In this document: positions 18,585-26,159 of the stretch, in pieces
How positions within the stretch are numbered: position 1 is the stretch's first letter
Layout: each line of letters starts with the position of its first letter
DNA from: Chitinophaga rupis
Lineage (GTDB): Bacteria > Bacteroidota > Bacteroidia > Chitinophagales > Chitinophagaceae
DNA length: 64,000 nt
Direction: 5' to 3'
Assembly (NCBI RefSeq): GCF_900109685.1
Contig: NZ_FOBB01000006.1
Coordinates: forward strand, 310,001 to 374,000
Made by a program: the position numbers and the translations under genes
Notes under the pieces: generated by a model
The model's database searches: none
Seen by the model: the letters and a program-made list of their open reading frames with translations, nothing else
What the model was told of the DNA's origin: nothing

Positions 18585-18875
18585 ATGGAAGTAAATGATG
18601 CATTGGTACAGCAGCTGGCTAACCTGGCCAGACTGGAATTCAGCGAGCAGGAAAGGGCGGGCATCCAGCATGATCTGCAGCGGATGATCACCTTTGTGGA
18701 AAAGCTGAATGAGCTGGATACCGCGAATGTACAACCCCTGCTGTTCCTGACGGAGAATTACAATGTGTTCCGCGAGGATAAGGTAATACCTTCCATTACC
18801 CGTGAAGAAGGATTGCAGAACGCACCTTCCGCCAACGACCAGTATTTTAAAGTGCCCAAAGTCATTAAGAAATAA
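18585..18875 (+). CDS. gatC: Asp/Glu-tRNA amidotransferase subunit C
   Basis: A protein of 96 residues with the GatC pattern: VQQLANLARLEFSEQE near the N-terminus, LQRMITFVEKLNELDT in the middle, and a C-terminal YFKVPKVIKK. GatC stabilises the GatAB core that converts Glu-tRNA-Gln or Asp-tRNA-Asn to the amide form. gatA and gatB are not in the window, which is usual in Bacteroidota, where these genes are scattered. The ATG at 18585 is used rather than an upstream TTG. It is followed after 9 bp by an ABC ATPase gene, which is probably in the same transcript. Confidence 0.9.
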   Translation: MEVNDALVQQLANLARLEFSEQERAGIQHDLQRMITFVEKLNELDTANVQPLLFLTENYNVFREDKVIPSITREEGLQNAPSANDQYFKVPKVIKK

Positions 18876-18884
18876 CCTATTACT

Positions 18885-19601
18885 ATGCGACCTGATTCTG
18901 TCATCCATTTAGAGAACATCCGCAAAAGTTATTTTATTGGCCGCAATGAGCTGCCGGTGCTGAAAGGCGTATCCCTGGATATTCTAAAAAATGAATATGT
19001 AGCGCTGATGGGCCCTTCCGGTTCCGGTAAAAGTACCCTCATGAACATACTGGGCTGCCTGGACTCCCCTACCAGCGGCAGATACATACTGAGCGGACAT
19101 GATGTTAGCACCATGGAAGACAATGAGCTGGCCCGCATACGTAATAAGGAAATAGGTTTTGTGTTCCAGCAGTTTAACCTGATGCCCCGCCTTTCTGCAC
19201 TGGAGAATGTGGCAGTGCCGCTGATCTATGCCGGCATCAATAAAAAGACCCGGGAGGAAATGGCGATGGAGGTGATTAAAAAAGTAGGGCTGGGCGAGCG
19301 TTATAAACATAAACCCAATGAGCTTTCCGGTGGCCAGTGCCAACGTGTGGCCATTGCCCGCGCCCTGGTAAATAACCCTGCCCTGATACTGGCAGATGAG
19401 CCTACCGGTAACCTGGATTCCAAAACGTCTGTAGAGATCATGGAGATCTTTGGAAAGATCCACGCTTCCGGCAACACTGTAGTGCTGGTAACACACGAAG
19501 AAGATATTGCGGACCATGCACGCCGTGTAGTGCGCTTACGCGATGGATTAATTGAAACCGATAAGCTGAATGAGAAATACCTGACACCGGCTGTTTCCTG
19601 A
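18885..19601 (+). CDS. ABC transporter ATP-binding protein, MacB/LolD-type
   Basis: An ATPase of 238 residues. Walker A is GPSGSGKST (residues 43-51); the Q-loop region is FVFQQFNLMPRLSALENV; the signature is LSGGQCQR (a Cys replaces the usual Gln); Walker B is LILADEPTGNLDS; and the switch histidine is in VLVTHEED. This type energises MacB, FtsX or LolCE-like permeases that act from the inner membrane on the periplasm. No permease is adjacent: upstream is gatC and downstream is the corrinoid adenosyltransferase (41-bp gap). Its partner must be encoded elsewhere. The ATPase call is certain; the transport role is open. Confidence 0.93.
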   Translation: MRPDSVIHLENIRKSYFIGRNELPVLKGVSLDILKNEYVALMGPSGSGKSTLMNILGCLDSPTSGRYILSGHDVSTMEDNELARIRNKEIGFVFQQFNLMPRLSALENVAVPLIYAGINKKTREEMAMEVIKKVGLGERYKHKPNELSGGQCQRVAIARALVNNPALILADEPTGNLDSKTSVEIMEIFGKIHASGNTVVLVTHEEDIADHARRVVRLRDGLIETDKLNEKYLTPAVS

Positions 19602-19642
19602 TCACCTGTGCCGCTTTAGCGGCCATTTCCCCGTATTTTAAT

Positions 19643-20203
19643 ATGGCTACCAAGATATACACCAAAACCGGCGATAAGGGCAAAACGGCCCTCATAGGCG
19701 GCACTAAAGTGCCTAAGAGCCACCTGCGTATTGAAACCTATGGTACGGTGGATGAACTGAACTCCTACATTGGCCTGGTAAATGACCATATTACCGATGC
19801 TGCTACCAATACTTTACTGAAAGAGATACAGGACCGCCTGTTCACCATTGGCGCTTCCCTAGCGACTGATCCTGAAAAGGAAACGGGCATGAGCATCCCT
19901 GACCTGAAAGCGGAAGATGTGCTGCTGCTGGAAAAAAGTATGGATGCTATGAACGAGGAGCTGCCGGTGATGAAATCTTTTATACTGCCGGGCGGGCATG
20001 TAGCAGTATCTACCTGCCATGTGGCCCGCTGTGTATGCCGCCGTGCAGAGCGCCTGTGTGTGGGTATGCAGGAGGAAGGATTGTTTATTGAGCCCCTGGT
20101 ATTGCAGTATACCAACCGCCTGAGTGATTATTTGTTTGTGTTGGCCCGGTGGATAGGTCACCGGCTAAATGTTCCGGAAGTGACCTGGAAACCCCGCGTT
20201 TAA
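19643..20203 (+). CDS. Corrinoid adenosyltransferase, PduO type
   Basis: A protein of 186 residues with the PduO-type ATP:cob(I)alamin adenosyltransferase motifs: the N-terminal ATP-binding TKTGDKGKTALIGG (residues 8-21), RIETYGTVDELNSYIG, then CRRAERLCV and LQYTNRLSDYLFVLAR near the C-terminus. It makes adenosylcobalamin from reduced cobalamin and ATP. There is no B12 synthesis or B12-dependent enzyme gene next to it. Its TAA stop shares the palindrome TTAA (20200-20203) with the stop of the convergent LolD-like gene, so the two coding regions overlap by 4 bp tail to tail. Confidence 0.93.
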   Translation: MATKIYTKTGDKGKTALIGGTKVPKSHLRIETYGTVDELNSYIGLVNDHITDAATNTLLKEIQDRLFTIGASLATDPEKETGMSIPDLKAEDVLLLEKSMDAMNEELPVMKSFILPGGHVAVSTCHVARCVCRRAERLCVGMQEEGLFIEPLVLQYTNRLSDYLFVLARWIGHRLNVPEVTWKPRV

Positions 20204-20850
20204 ATTATTTTCCCATCTTTCATAGTTAGCTGCCGGTCGCTTAAGGGCGCCAGCTCGTCGTTGTGGGTAACGATGATGAAGGTTTGTTTGAACTGGTCCC
20301 GCAGCTGCAGGAAGAGCTGGTGCAGCTCCCGCGCGTTCTTGGAATCCAGGTTGCCGGTGGGTTCATCGGCCATTACAATGGCGGGGGTGTTAATAAGGGC
20401 CCGGGCTACGGCTACACGCTGCTGCTCGCCACCGGATAACTCGTTGGGTTTATGATCCATACGGTCTTTAAGGTTCAGAGTTTCCAGCAGGAACTGCGCC
20501 CGCTCTTTCACCTGGTTCTTTCTGGCGCCGCCAATATAACCGGGTACGCACACATTTTCCAGGGCGGTAAATTCCGGCAGCAGGTGGTGGAACTGGAAAA
20601 TAAAGCCAATGTTGCGGTTACGGAAATCGGCAAGCGCATTGCCTTTCAGAGTAGTAAGGTTTACATCCTGCAGCCATACCTCACCGGAGGTAGGGGTATC
20701 CAAAGTGCCCAGCAGGTGCAGCAAAGTGCTTTTACCGGCCCCGGATGAACCAACGATGGTTACAATTTCTCCCTGCTTAACGGTAACGTCTACTCCCTTT
20801 ACAACCTGTAAGTTGGAATAATTTTTGGTAAGATTGCGAGCAACTAACAT
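20200..20850 (-). CDS. ABC transporter ATP-binding protein, LolD-like
   Basis: An ATPase of 216 residues. Walker A is GSSGAGKST, the Q-loop region is FIFQFHHLLPEFTALENV, the signature is LSGGEQQR, Walker B is IVMADEPTGNLDS, and the switch is VTHNDELA. The LLPEFTA segment is typical of LolD, the ATPase of the lipoprotein-releasing LolCDE complex. No lolC or lolE is adjacent. The ATG at 20850 (MLVARNLTK) is preferred over a GTG 21 bp upstream because it gives the usual N-terminus. It is transcribed towards the adenosyltransferase gene and overlaps its stop. This is the second ABC ATPase without a permease within 2 kb. Confidence 0.9.
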   Translation of the reverse strand: MLVARNLTKNYSNLQVVKGVDVTVKQGEIVTIVGSSGAGKSTLLHLLGTLDTPTSGEVWLQDVNLTTLKGNALADFRNRNIGFIFQFHHLLPEFTALENVCVPGYIGGARKNQVKERAQFLLETLNLKDRMDHKPNELSGGEQQRVAVARALINTPAIVMADEPTGNLDSKNARELHQLFLQLRDQFKQTFIIVTHNDELAPLSDRQLTMKDGKII

Positions 20851-20888
20851 ACTCAAAGAAAAGTAATTCACCGTTAAAATAGTAATAG

Positions 20889-20918
20889 TTGTTTATTTCA
20901 AATTAAATAATACTTTTG
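20889..20918 (+). promoter_or_regulatory. Consensus Bacteroidota promoter for the DUF2795 gene
   Basis: TTG at 20889-20891, a 19-bp spacer, then TACTTTTG at 20911-20918. Both boxes match the Bacteroidota consensus (TTG and TAnnTTTG) exactly. The predicted transcript starts near 20925, about 25 bp before the ATG. Confidence 0.8.
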
Positions 20919-20950
20919 CGAAAATTTAAGGCAGTAAAAATTTTACTAAC

Positions 20951-21172
20951 ATGTACTGGACATTAGAATTAGCTTCATACCTGGAGGACGCTCCATGGCC
21001 AGCTACTAAAGACGAATTGATTGATTACGCCATCCGCTCCGGTGCACCCATTGAAGTGATAGAGAACTTACAGGAACTGGAGGATGAAGGGGAAATTTAC
21101 GAAGGGATAGAGGATATATGGTCTGATTATCCGTCACAAGACGACTTTTTCTTTAATGAGGACGAATATTAG
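20951..21172 (+). CDS. Small acidic DUF2795-type protein
   Basis: A protein of 73 residues, very acidic, especially the C-terminal half (LEDEGEIYEGIEDIW and a tail rich in D and E). The N-terminal part, LASYLEDAPWPATKDELIDYAIRSGA, resembles the DUF2795 fold, in which a helix pair follows WPATKxEL. The family has no proven function. It has its own strong consensus promoter and stands alone, so it is probably well expressed. It is a real gene rather than chance: the codon pattern is regular and the promoter is well placed. A terminator lies about 140 bp after its stop. Confidence 0.8.
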   Translation: MYWTLELASYLEDAPWPATKDELIDYAIRSGAPIEVIENLQELEDEGEIYEGIEDIWSDYPSQDDFFFNEDEY

Positions 21173-21272
21173 CTGAAGCACCACTGATAGCCAAAGCATA
21201 AAGCCACGCCTTGTAAAGCTGGTAAATGTAAGCATACAGCCCTAAGCTTATGCCATCTTTTGCGACAGCCTA

Positions 21273-21341
21273 TACTTTTGATTTTCCCCCTTGAGTAAAC
21301 TATTTATGGAAGCCTGCAGCGATTTGTTGCAGGTTTTTTTT
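21273..21341 (+). ncRNA. Possible short transcript: -7 box followed by a strong terminator
   Basis: TACTTTTG (21273-21280) matches the -7 consensus, and a good intrinsic terminator ends at 21341, so a transcript of about 55 nt would fit. No TTG is found at the right -33 distance and there is no coding potential. The same terminator could simply serve the DUF2795 gene. Confidence 0.25.
21313..21341 (+). terminator. Rho-independent terminator, plus strand
   Basis: An 8-bp stem with one G-T wobble (21313-21320 with 21326-21333, loop GATTT) is followed by eight T residues. It ends transcription from the DUF2795 promoter or from the possible short RNA. Confidence 0.85.
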
Positions 21342-21342
21342 G

Positions 21343-21636
21343 GCAGAAAGCGAAAAGCAGAAAGCAAAAAGCTGAATGCGGAACGCTTAATGCCGCGAAG
21401 GCGGAGGCCGTGAAGAGGAGGTGGAGGCTGTGAAGAGAAGGCGGTAATACCTGAAGGTGGCCGGTGGAGGGGGGCGGTTTGCTGCCGTGAGGGTGAACTA
21501 TTATGCTGCAGATCCGCAGCTTGCCTCAGGTGTTAAAGGTTATTTTCCAATTAAGCTATTATCTATTAAAGCACAAAGCCTGCAGCTATCCGCTACAGGC
21601 TTTGTGCTTTATGCTTTGAGCTTTACGCTTATTTTT
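21343..21636. repeat. Inverted arms of GC-phased heptads between the terminator and the fabI stop
   Basis: The left arm (21343-21398) is eight 7-bp words that all start with GC: GCAGAAA, GCGAAAA, GCAGAAA, GCAAAAA, GCTGAAT, GCGGAAC, GCTTAAT, GCCGCGA. The right arm (about 21599-21633) is the inverse, GCTTTGT, GCTTTAT, GCTTTGA, GCTTTAC, GCTTATT, and runs into the fabI stop codon. Between them are a 15-bp direct repeat (21403-21417 and 21423-21437) and a 19-bp stem with one mismatch (21568-21586 with 21592-21610). The 455-bp gap holds no convincing gene. Confidence 0.75.
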
Positions 21637-22441
21637 CCATTTGCTCTGCTATGGCCAGTGAAACCCCGGTAAAGGAGAAACCACCGTCATGGAACAGGTT
21701 CTGCATGGTTACCATGCGGGTAAAGTCAGAGAACAGGGTTACCACGTAGTTAGCGCATTGGTCGGCAGTAGCATTGCCCAGGGGGCTCATTTTCTCTGCG
21801 TAGGCCATAAACCCGTCAAAACCCTTTACACCGCTACCGGCAGTAGTTTTGGTGGGCGACTGGGAAACGGTATTGATACGCACCTTGTTACGGATACCGT
21901 AGTGGTAACCAAAGCTGCGGGCTATAGATTCCAGCAGGGCTTTGGCATCAGCCATCTCGCTATAATCAGGGAACACCCTTTGTGCAGCAATGTATGTAAG
22001 CGCTACGATAGAACCCCAGTCGCTGATAGCATCCAGCTGGTAAGCTGTTTGCAGCACGCGGTGCAGAGACATAGCTGAAATATCAAACGTTTTATGATTG
22101 AAGTCGTAATCCAGGTCTGTATAAGGCCGGCCTTTACGCACATTCATGCCCATACCTACGGAATGCAGCACAAAATCTACTTTACCGCCAAAATGCTCCA
22201 TGGACTTGGTGAAGAGATTTTTGAGATCGTCCATATTGGTTACATCGGCCGGGATCACCGGCGCATTGCAGGTTTCAGCCAGTTTCTTGATCTCTCCCAT
22301 GCGCAGTGCTATAGGAGCATTGGTCAGCACGATCTGGGCTCCTTCTTCCTTGCAACGCAAAGCTGTTTTCCACGCAAGAGACTGCTCATCCAGCGCCCCG
22401 AATATGATACCTTTCTTTCCTTGTAATAAGTTATGAGCCAT
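21629..22441 (-). CDS. fabI: Enoyl-[acyl-carrier-protein] reductase (NADH), FabI
   Basis: A protein of 270 residues with the Bacteroidota FabI pattern: nucleotide-binding GIIFGALDEQSLAW near the N-terminus, HSVGMGMNVRKGRPYTDLDYD, the catalytic pair in TYIAAQRVFPDY-x6-K (MADAK), then NTVSQSPTKTTAGSG and MTMQNLFHDGG-like NAD contacts (here VTMQNLFHDGG). It carries out the last reduction of each fatty-acid elongation cycle. The ATG at 22441 (MAHNLLQGKKG) is chosen over an in-frame TTG 24 bp upstream. A 35-bp perfect palindrome lies 57 bp upstream, between recN and fabI. Confidence 0.95.
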   Translation of the reverse strand: MAHNLLQGKKGIIFGALDEQSLAWKTALRCKEEGAQIVLTNAPIALRMGEIKKLAETCNAPVIPADVTNMDDLKNLFTKSMEHFGGKVDFVLHSVGMGMNVRKGRPYTDLDYDFNHKTFDISAMSLHRVLQTAYQLDAISDWGSIVALTYIAAQRVFPDYSEMADAKALLESIARSFGYHYGIRNKVRINTVSQSPTKTTAGSGVKGFDGFMAYAEKMSPLGNATADQCANYVVTLFSDFTRMVTMQNLFHDGGFSFTGVSLAIAEQMEK

Positions 22442-22497
22442 TGGGTTCAAATTAATTTCCGGCAAAAATAGTTGTTATAGTTTAAAAATCATTATTT

Positions 22498-22532
22498 GTT
22501 ATTTGTTGAACGGGGCCCGTTCAACAAATAAC
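22498..22532. repeat. Perfect 35-bp palindrome upstream of fabI
   Basis: Two 17-bp arms (22498-22514 and 22516-22532) are perfect inverse complements around a single G. With no T-run on either side it is not a classical terminator. It could be a recN transcript end, a processing site or a regulator-binding site for fabI. Confidence 0.7.
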
Positions 22533-22703
22533 GGTCCATGGTCGATGGTCCATAGTCCATTGCCTACTTCGTTTTGCAGGTAATACGGAATATGCAAGTC
22601 CGTGGTCAATGGTCCATTGCGTGGTGCGGAACAGGCTAATAGCGATATTATTGCACTATGGTTGCGAAGTATGCTATGGACCACCGACTATGGACCATGG
22701 ACT
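22533..22703. repeat. GGTCCAT heptad element with inverted arms, between recN and fabI
   Basis: Left arm 22533-22560: GGTCCAT, GGTCGAT, GGTCCAT, AGTCCAT. An internal block (22597-22617) reads AGTCCGT, GGTCAAT, GGTCCAT. Inverted right arm 22676-22703: ATGGACC, ACCGACT, ATGGACC, ATGGACT, whose last base is the first base of the recN stop. The same arms occur at 44845-44872 and 52271-52417. Confidence 0.8.
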
Positions 22704-24355
22704 CAACTCCCCACCATTTCCCGGGCATTCTCCAATGCAGCGGCAGTAGGCTTTTCACCACTCAGCATTTGTGCAATGGCGTTAATGCGTTCTTCCGTAG
22801 TAAGCAGGCGCACACCGGTAGTTACCTTACCGCTCCTGGTTTCCTTGTACACAAAGTAATGCGCATCGGCCTTACCGGCTATCTGCGGCTGGTGGGTGAT
22901 ACAGATCACCTGGTGTGCATGGGCCAGATCCTTGAGTATTACGCCTACCTGGCGGGCTGCTTCACCTGAAATACCGGTATCTATCTCGTCAAATATTAAT
23001 GTCGGTAAAGCCACGGATTGTGCCACCAGTGATTTGATGCACAACATTAAACGGCTTAATTCACCGCCGGAGGCTACTTTTCGTATAGGCGCAAACTGTT
23101 CGCTCTTATTGGCATCAAACAGGAACTCAATGTTATCCTGCCCGTTAGCCTGCAAAGCGCCCGGTGTAATGCTCACCTTTAAGCGGGCATTGGGCATACC
23201 TACCTGTGCCAGCAGGGCATTTACCTTTTTCTCAAAAGGCGGCACCTGCTGCATACGCAGGGTGGTAATACCGGCGGCCAGCTTTTCCAGGGCTTGCTGT
23301 AAGGACGCTTGTTCCTTTTCCAGCTCCAGCAGCTGCTCATCCAGGTTCAGCGCACTTTCTACACGGGTAGAAAGGTCTGCTTTGATGTTTAACAGTTCCG
23401 CCGTGGTATGCACGCCATGTTTTTTCAGCAGGCGGTAACCGGTGGCTGTTCGCTCATTCACCTGCTCTATGCGGGCAGCATCGTACTGGATGCCGTCGTT
23501 TATGCGTTCTATTTCATCTGCTACGTCCTGCAGCTCCAGGTAGGATGATTGCAGGCGGGCCACCAGCGCAGGCAGCTCCTGCTGATAACCGGCCATAGCC
23601 TGCAGGCCGGATTGCAGCTGTTTCAGCTGCTGCAAAATGGGCTGCTCATCTTCCTTTAACTGGAAACAGGCTTTGTTGAGGGTATTCTTGATCTCCTCTG
23701 CATGAGTAAGCACCTGCAGCTCTGCATCCAGGTTCTCAATCTCGTTCTCTGCAAAGGCAGCATCTTCCAGCTCATCCAGCAGGAACTTGTTATAGTCCAG
23801 CTCTTTGTTGGCACTATCGCGCTGATCCTGCAGCTGTTTCAGCTTACGCTGTACCTGGGAGTAGCGCTGCCAGGATTGCTGGTACTGTTGCAGGGCTTCC
23901 GGCTTATTCACCAATGCATCTACCACGCGGCGCTGGAAATCGCTTTTTTCCAGCTCCAGGGTATCAAACTGCTGGTGCAGGTCTACCAGGTAGCCGCTTA
24001 GTTCTGCCAGCTGGGAAAGGTTTACCGGCGTATCATTCACAAATGCGCGGGATTTGCCGCTGGCGCTTACTTCCCGGCGTATAATAAGCACTTCTTCCAG
24101 GTCCAGCTCATGCTGCTGGAAAAACTCTGCCACCAGCGCTTTTTTTACCTTAAAGGCGCCTTCTACCACACATTTACCGGTTTTGTCAAACAGCACCCCG
24201 GGATCGGCCCGCTCTCCCAATATTAATGATAACGCGCCCATGAGAATAGATTTACCGGCGCCGGTTTCACCTGTGATGATATTCAGGCTGCCGGAGAAAT
24301 CAACCTCCAGGTGGTCAATGATCGCATAATTCTTAACTGTCAGTTTCTGTAACAT
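22703..24355 (-). CDS. recN: DNA repair protein RecN
   Basis: A protein of 550 residues of the SMC-like RecN family. Walker A GETGAGKS is at residues 29-36. A long coiled-coil centre (about 155-370) is followed by the C-terminal signature KVASGGELSRLMLCIKS and Walker B LPTLIFDEIDTGISG. It holds broken DNA ends together in double-strand break repair. Length is normal and the start at 24355 (MLQKLTVKNYAIIDHLEVDF) is the family N-terminus. Its stop codon touches the right arm of a GGTCCAT heptad element. The upstream TPR gene is on the same strand, 165 bp away. Confidence 0.96.
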   Translation of the reverse strand: MLQKLTVKNYAIIDHLEVDFSGSLNIITGETGAGKSILMGALSLILGERADPGVLFDKTGKCVVEGAFKVKKALVAEFFQQHELDLEEVLIIRREVSASGKSRAFVNDTPVNLSQLAELSGYLVDLHQQFDTLELEKSDFQRRVVDALVNKPEALQQYQQSWQRYSQVQRKLKQLQDQRDSANKELDYNKFLLDELEDAAFAENEIENLDAELQVLTHAEEIKNTLNKACFQLKEDEQPILQQLKQLQSGLQAMAGYQQELPALVARLQSSYLELQDVADEIERINDGIQYDAARIEQVNERTATGYRLLKKHGVHTTAELLNIKADLSTRVESALNLDEQLLELEKEQASLQQALEKLAAGITTLRMQQVPPFEKKVNALLAQVGMPNARLKVSITPGALQANGQDNIEFLFDANKSEQFAPIRKVASGGELSRLMLCIKSLVAQSVALPTLIFDEIDTGISGEAARQVGVILKDLAHAHQVICITHQPQIAGKADAHYFVYKETRSGKVTTGVRLLTTEERINAIAQMLSGEKPTAAALENAREMVGS

Positions 24356-24520
24356 AGAGGGCGTTTGCGTTACGGGTACGAATTAAAATGAAATGCCTGA
24401 ATTTTAAGTAAGAAGTTTTGCACAATCCCAATAGCTCACATGCACGCTACACCTTATAAGTGCAGCCTGGAACAAAGTAAGCGGATGGGTACGAATTGTA
24501 TTTGCGTAATATATGTTCCT

Positions 24521-26002
24521 TTAGCCTCCTACCCGCTGGATGCCGGCTTTGGCGCGCTGGTCCAGGGAATTCTTAAAATCATGGTCGGGCATGTTCAGGC
24601 AGTTCTGGTAACATTGCAGGGCTTTGGCTTTATCGTTACGCTTTTCGTAGATATACCCCATTTGCAGGGCGGCCCGGGCGGCAAAGTACTCCGGGCGGCC
24701 GGTACCTACCTTTATTGTGGCCTCATACATAGATATGGCTTTATCATCCTGCCCCATTTCATCATAAATACGGCCCAGGCGGTAGGCATATTCGATCTTT
24801 TCCTCGATCTGCGTGAAGTCGGCTGCTTTTTTAGTTTGCATCAGCTTCAGCGCATCGTTAAAAAAGCCACCGTCGCTCAGCAGGCGTACTTTCAGTAAAA
24901 AGGTATTGGGCCATTTGCCGCTTTTGGCTTCTTTCAGGGCCTGTTTATCGCCATCTGCTTCCGTATTACCCCGGGTTAAGATGAGGTTACGGTATTTATT
25001 GGCGGCTTCCATATTGCCCCGCATGTAATAATACCAGCTTAAGCGTTGCAGGGCTTCTTTTACATTGAATTTTCCTTTGAAGTTATTCAGGAATTTTTCC
25101 AGGTACACATGCGCATCCTCATCCTGGCGGGCCAGCTTTAACAGGCCCATTAAATAATCCTGGTACACCATGGTTTCATAACGGGCGCTGGTATTACGTT
25201 CGGACAGCACTTTAATGCCCAGATCTGCCCTTTGGTTGGTAACTGCCAGGTTGGCCACCATAAGGGCAAACAGGTAGTTATTACGCGTATCCAGCTGCCG
25301 TTGTTGTATGAACTGCCACAACTCATTTGGGTTGCTTTCCATGAACAGTTTCAGGTAGCAGTAATAGTAATATCCTTCCGGTTTAAACAGCTGGGCCAGG
25401 GGGGCATTACTGTCTATAAATCCCTGCAGGTTCTGCATGCCCTGTTTAATGCTGCCTTTCATGCCCAGCACCCCGCTGATCCACTTATAACCATCCGGAA
25501 TGGTGCCGAACACGGTTTGCATGGCGCTGATCAGCATGGTGTTGGGTGGGAACTGGGGGAACTTGCGCTGGTTATCTTTCAGCGTCATAAAGGCTTTGCG
25601 TATTTCCCAGGCGGCATCCCATTTTTCCCCGAACTTAATACGGATCATGGCCCACTGGAATTTAATTGCAGCCTGGGTGTACAGGTAATACGGAGAGCTA
25701 TCCGGCCCCTGCTCCATTAATGACAGGCGGGCGGCCCGTTGTGATTTTTTGGCGTTATACTCTGCCGGGTCTTCATTAAAATATAATGGGAAAAAGTCGG
25801 CGTAATTATCCAGGAAGTAAGGGATCAGATTATCAGGGCGTTCTTTTTTTTCTGCTTCCAGCAGGGCTTTACCCTCCTCCAAACGCAGCTGCATAATAGC
25901 CTCATAGGCTTGCTGGCAGCGGCTATTAAAATCATATACCTTTTGACGGGCTGTAACGGTGAATGTTATACTAAGTAAGAGGACCGATAGAAAAAAGCGC
26001 AT
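24521..26002 (-). CDS. Secreted tetratricopeptide-repeat protein, unknown function
   Basis: A protein of 493 residues with a signal peptide (MRFFLSVLLLSITFTVTARQ). Helical repeats dominate. The clearest TPR-like units are near the C-terminus (AYRLGRIYDEMGQDDKAISMYEATIK, then AALQMGYIYEKRNDKAKALQCYQNCL). Earlier parts are helix-rich, with no enzyme motif seen. It is probably a periplasmic or surface scaffold protein. The ATG at 26002 is chosen over a TTG 6 bp upstream. On the minus strand TACTTTTG lies just 4 bp before the ATG; it matches the -7 consensus but is too close unless the message is leaderless. I do not recognise a named homologue. Confidence 0.75.
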   Translation of the reverse strand: MRFFLSVLLLSITFTVTARQKVYDFNSRCQQAYEAIMQLRLEEGKALLEAEKKERPDNLIPYFLDNYADFFPLYFNEDPAEYNAKKSQRAARLSLMEQGPDSSPYYLYTQAAIKFQWAMIRIKFGEKWDAAWEIRKAFMTLKDNQRKFPQFPPNTMLISAMQTVFGTIPDGYKWISGVLGMKGSIKQGMQNLQGFIDSNAPLAQLFKPEGYYYYCYLKLFMESNPNELWQFIQQRQLDTRNNYLFALMVANLAVTNQRADLGIKVLSERNTSARYETMVYQDYLMGLLKLARQDEDAHVYLEKFLNNFKGKFNVKEALQRLSWYYYMRGNMEAANKYRNLILTRGNTEADGDKQALKEAKSGKWPNTFLLKVRLLSDGGFFNDALKLMQTKKAADFTQIEEKIEYAYRLGRIYDEMGQDDKAISMYEATIKVGTGRPEYFAARAALQMGYIYEKRNDKAKALQCYQNCLNMPDHDFKNSLDQRAKAGIQRVGG

Positions 26003-26061
26003 GGGCAAAAGTATTCAAATTCCATTCCAATAACGCCGGGGCTGGTGTAATTGAAAGTAAA

Positions 26062-26093
26062 AGTCCCGTTCCCGGATATACCGGGACGGGACT
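26062..26093 (-). terminator. Hairpin terminator after the zinc-ribbon gene
   Basis: A GC-rich stem of about 13 bp with one bulged base (26062-26075 with 26081-26093, loop ATATA) is followed on the minus strand by CTTTTACTTT. It would end the Nif3/zinc-ribbon transcript before the TPR gene. Confidence 0.7.
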
Positions 26094-26098
26094 ATGTA

Positions 26099-26126
26099 AG
26101 TTGGCAGTTAGTAGCTTACAGTTAGC
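26099..26126. repeat. Single arm of AGTTGGC-type heptads
   Basis: Four consecutive 7-bp words all start with AG: AGTTGGC, AGTTAGT, AGCTTAC, AGTTAGC. They match the word family at 51378-51529. No inverted partner is visible in this gap. Confidence 0.6.
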
Positions 26127-26159
26127 AATGGGCGCCGGCTGCTACAAGGGCTGCTGCGT

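Noticed and set aside
21457..21672. Plus-strand frame of 71 residues overlapping the fabI 3' end
   Set aside because: It runs through the repeat element and into fabI on the opposite strand, with no homology visible.
22574..22969. Plus-strand frames over the recN end and the GGTCCAT element
   Set aside because: They are shadows of recN plus repeat sequence; words such as MDHRLWTMD come from the heptads.
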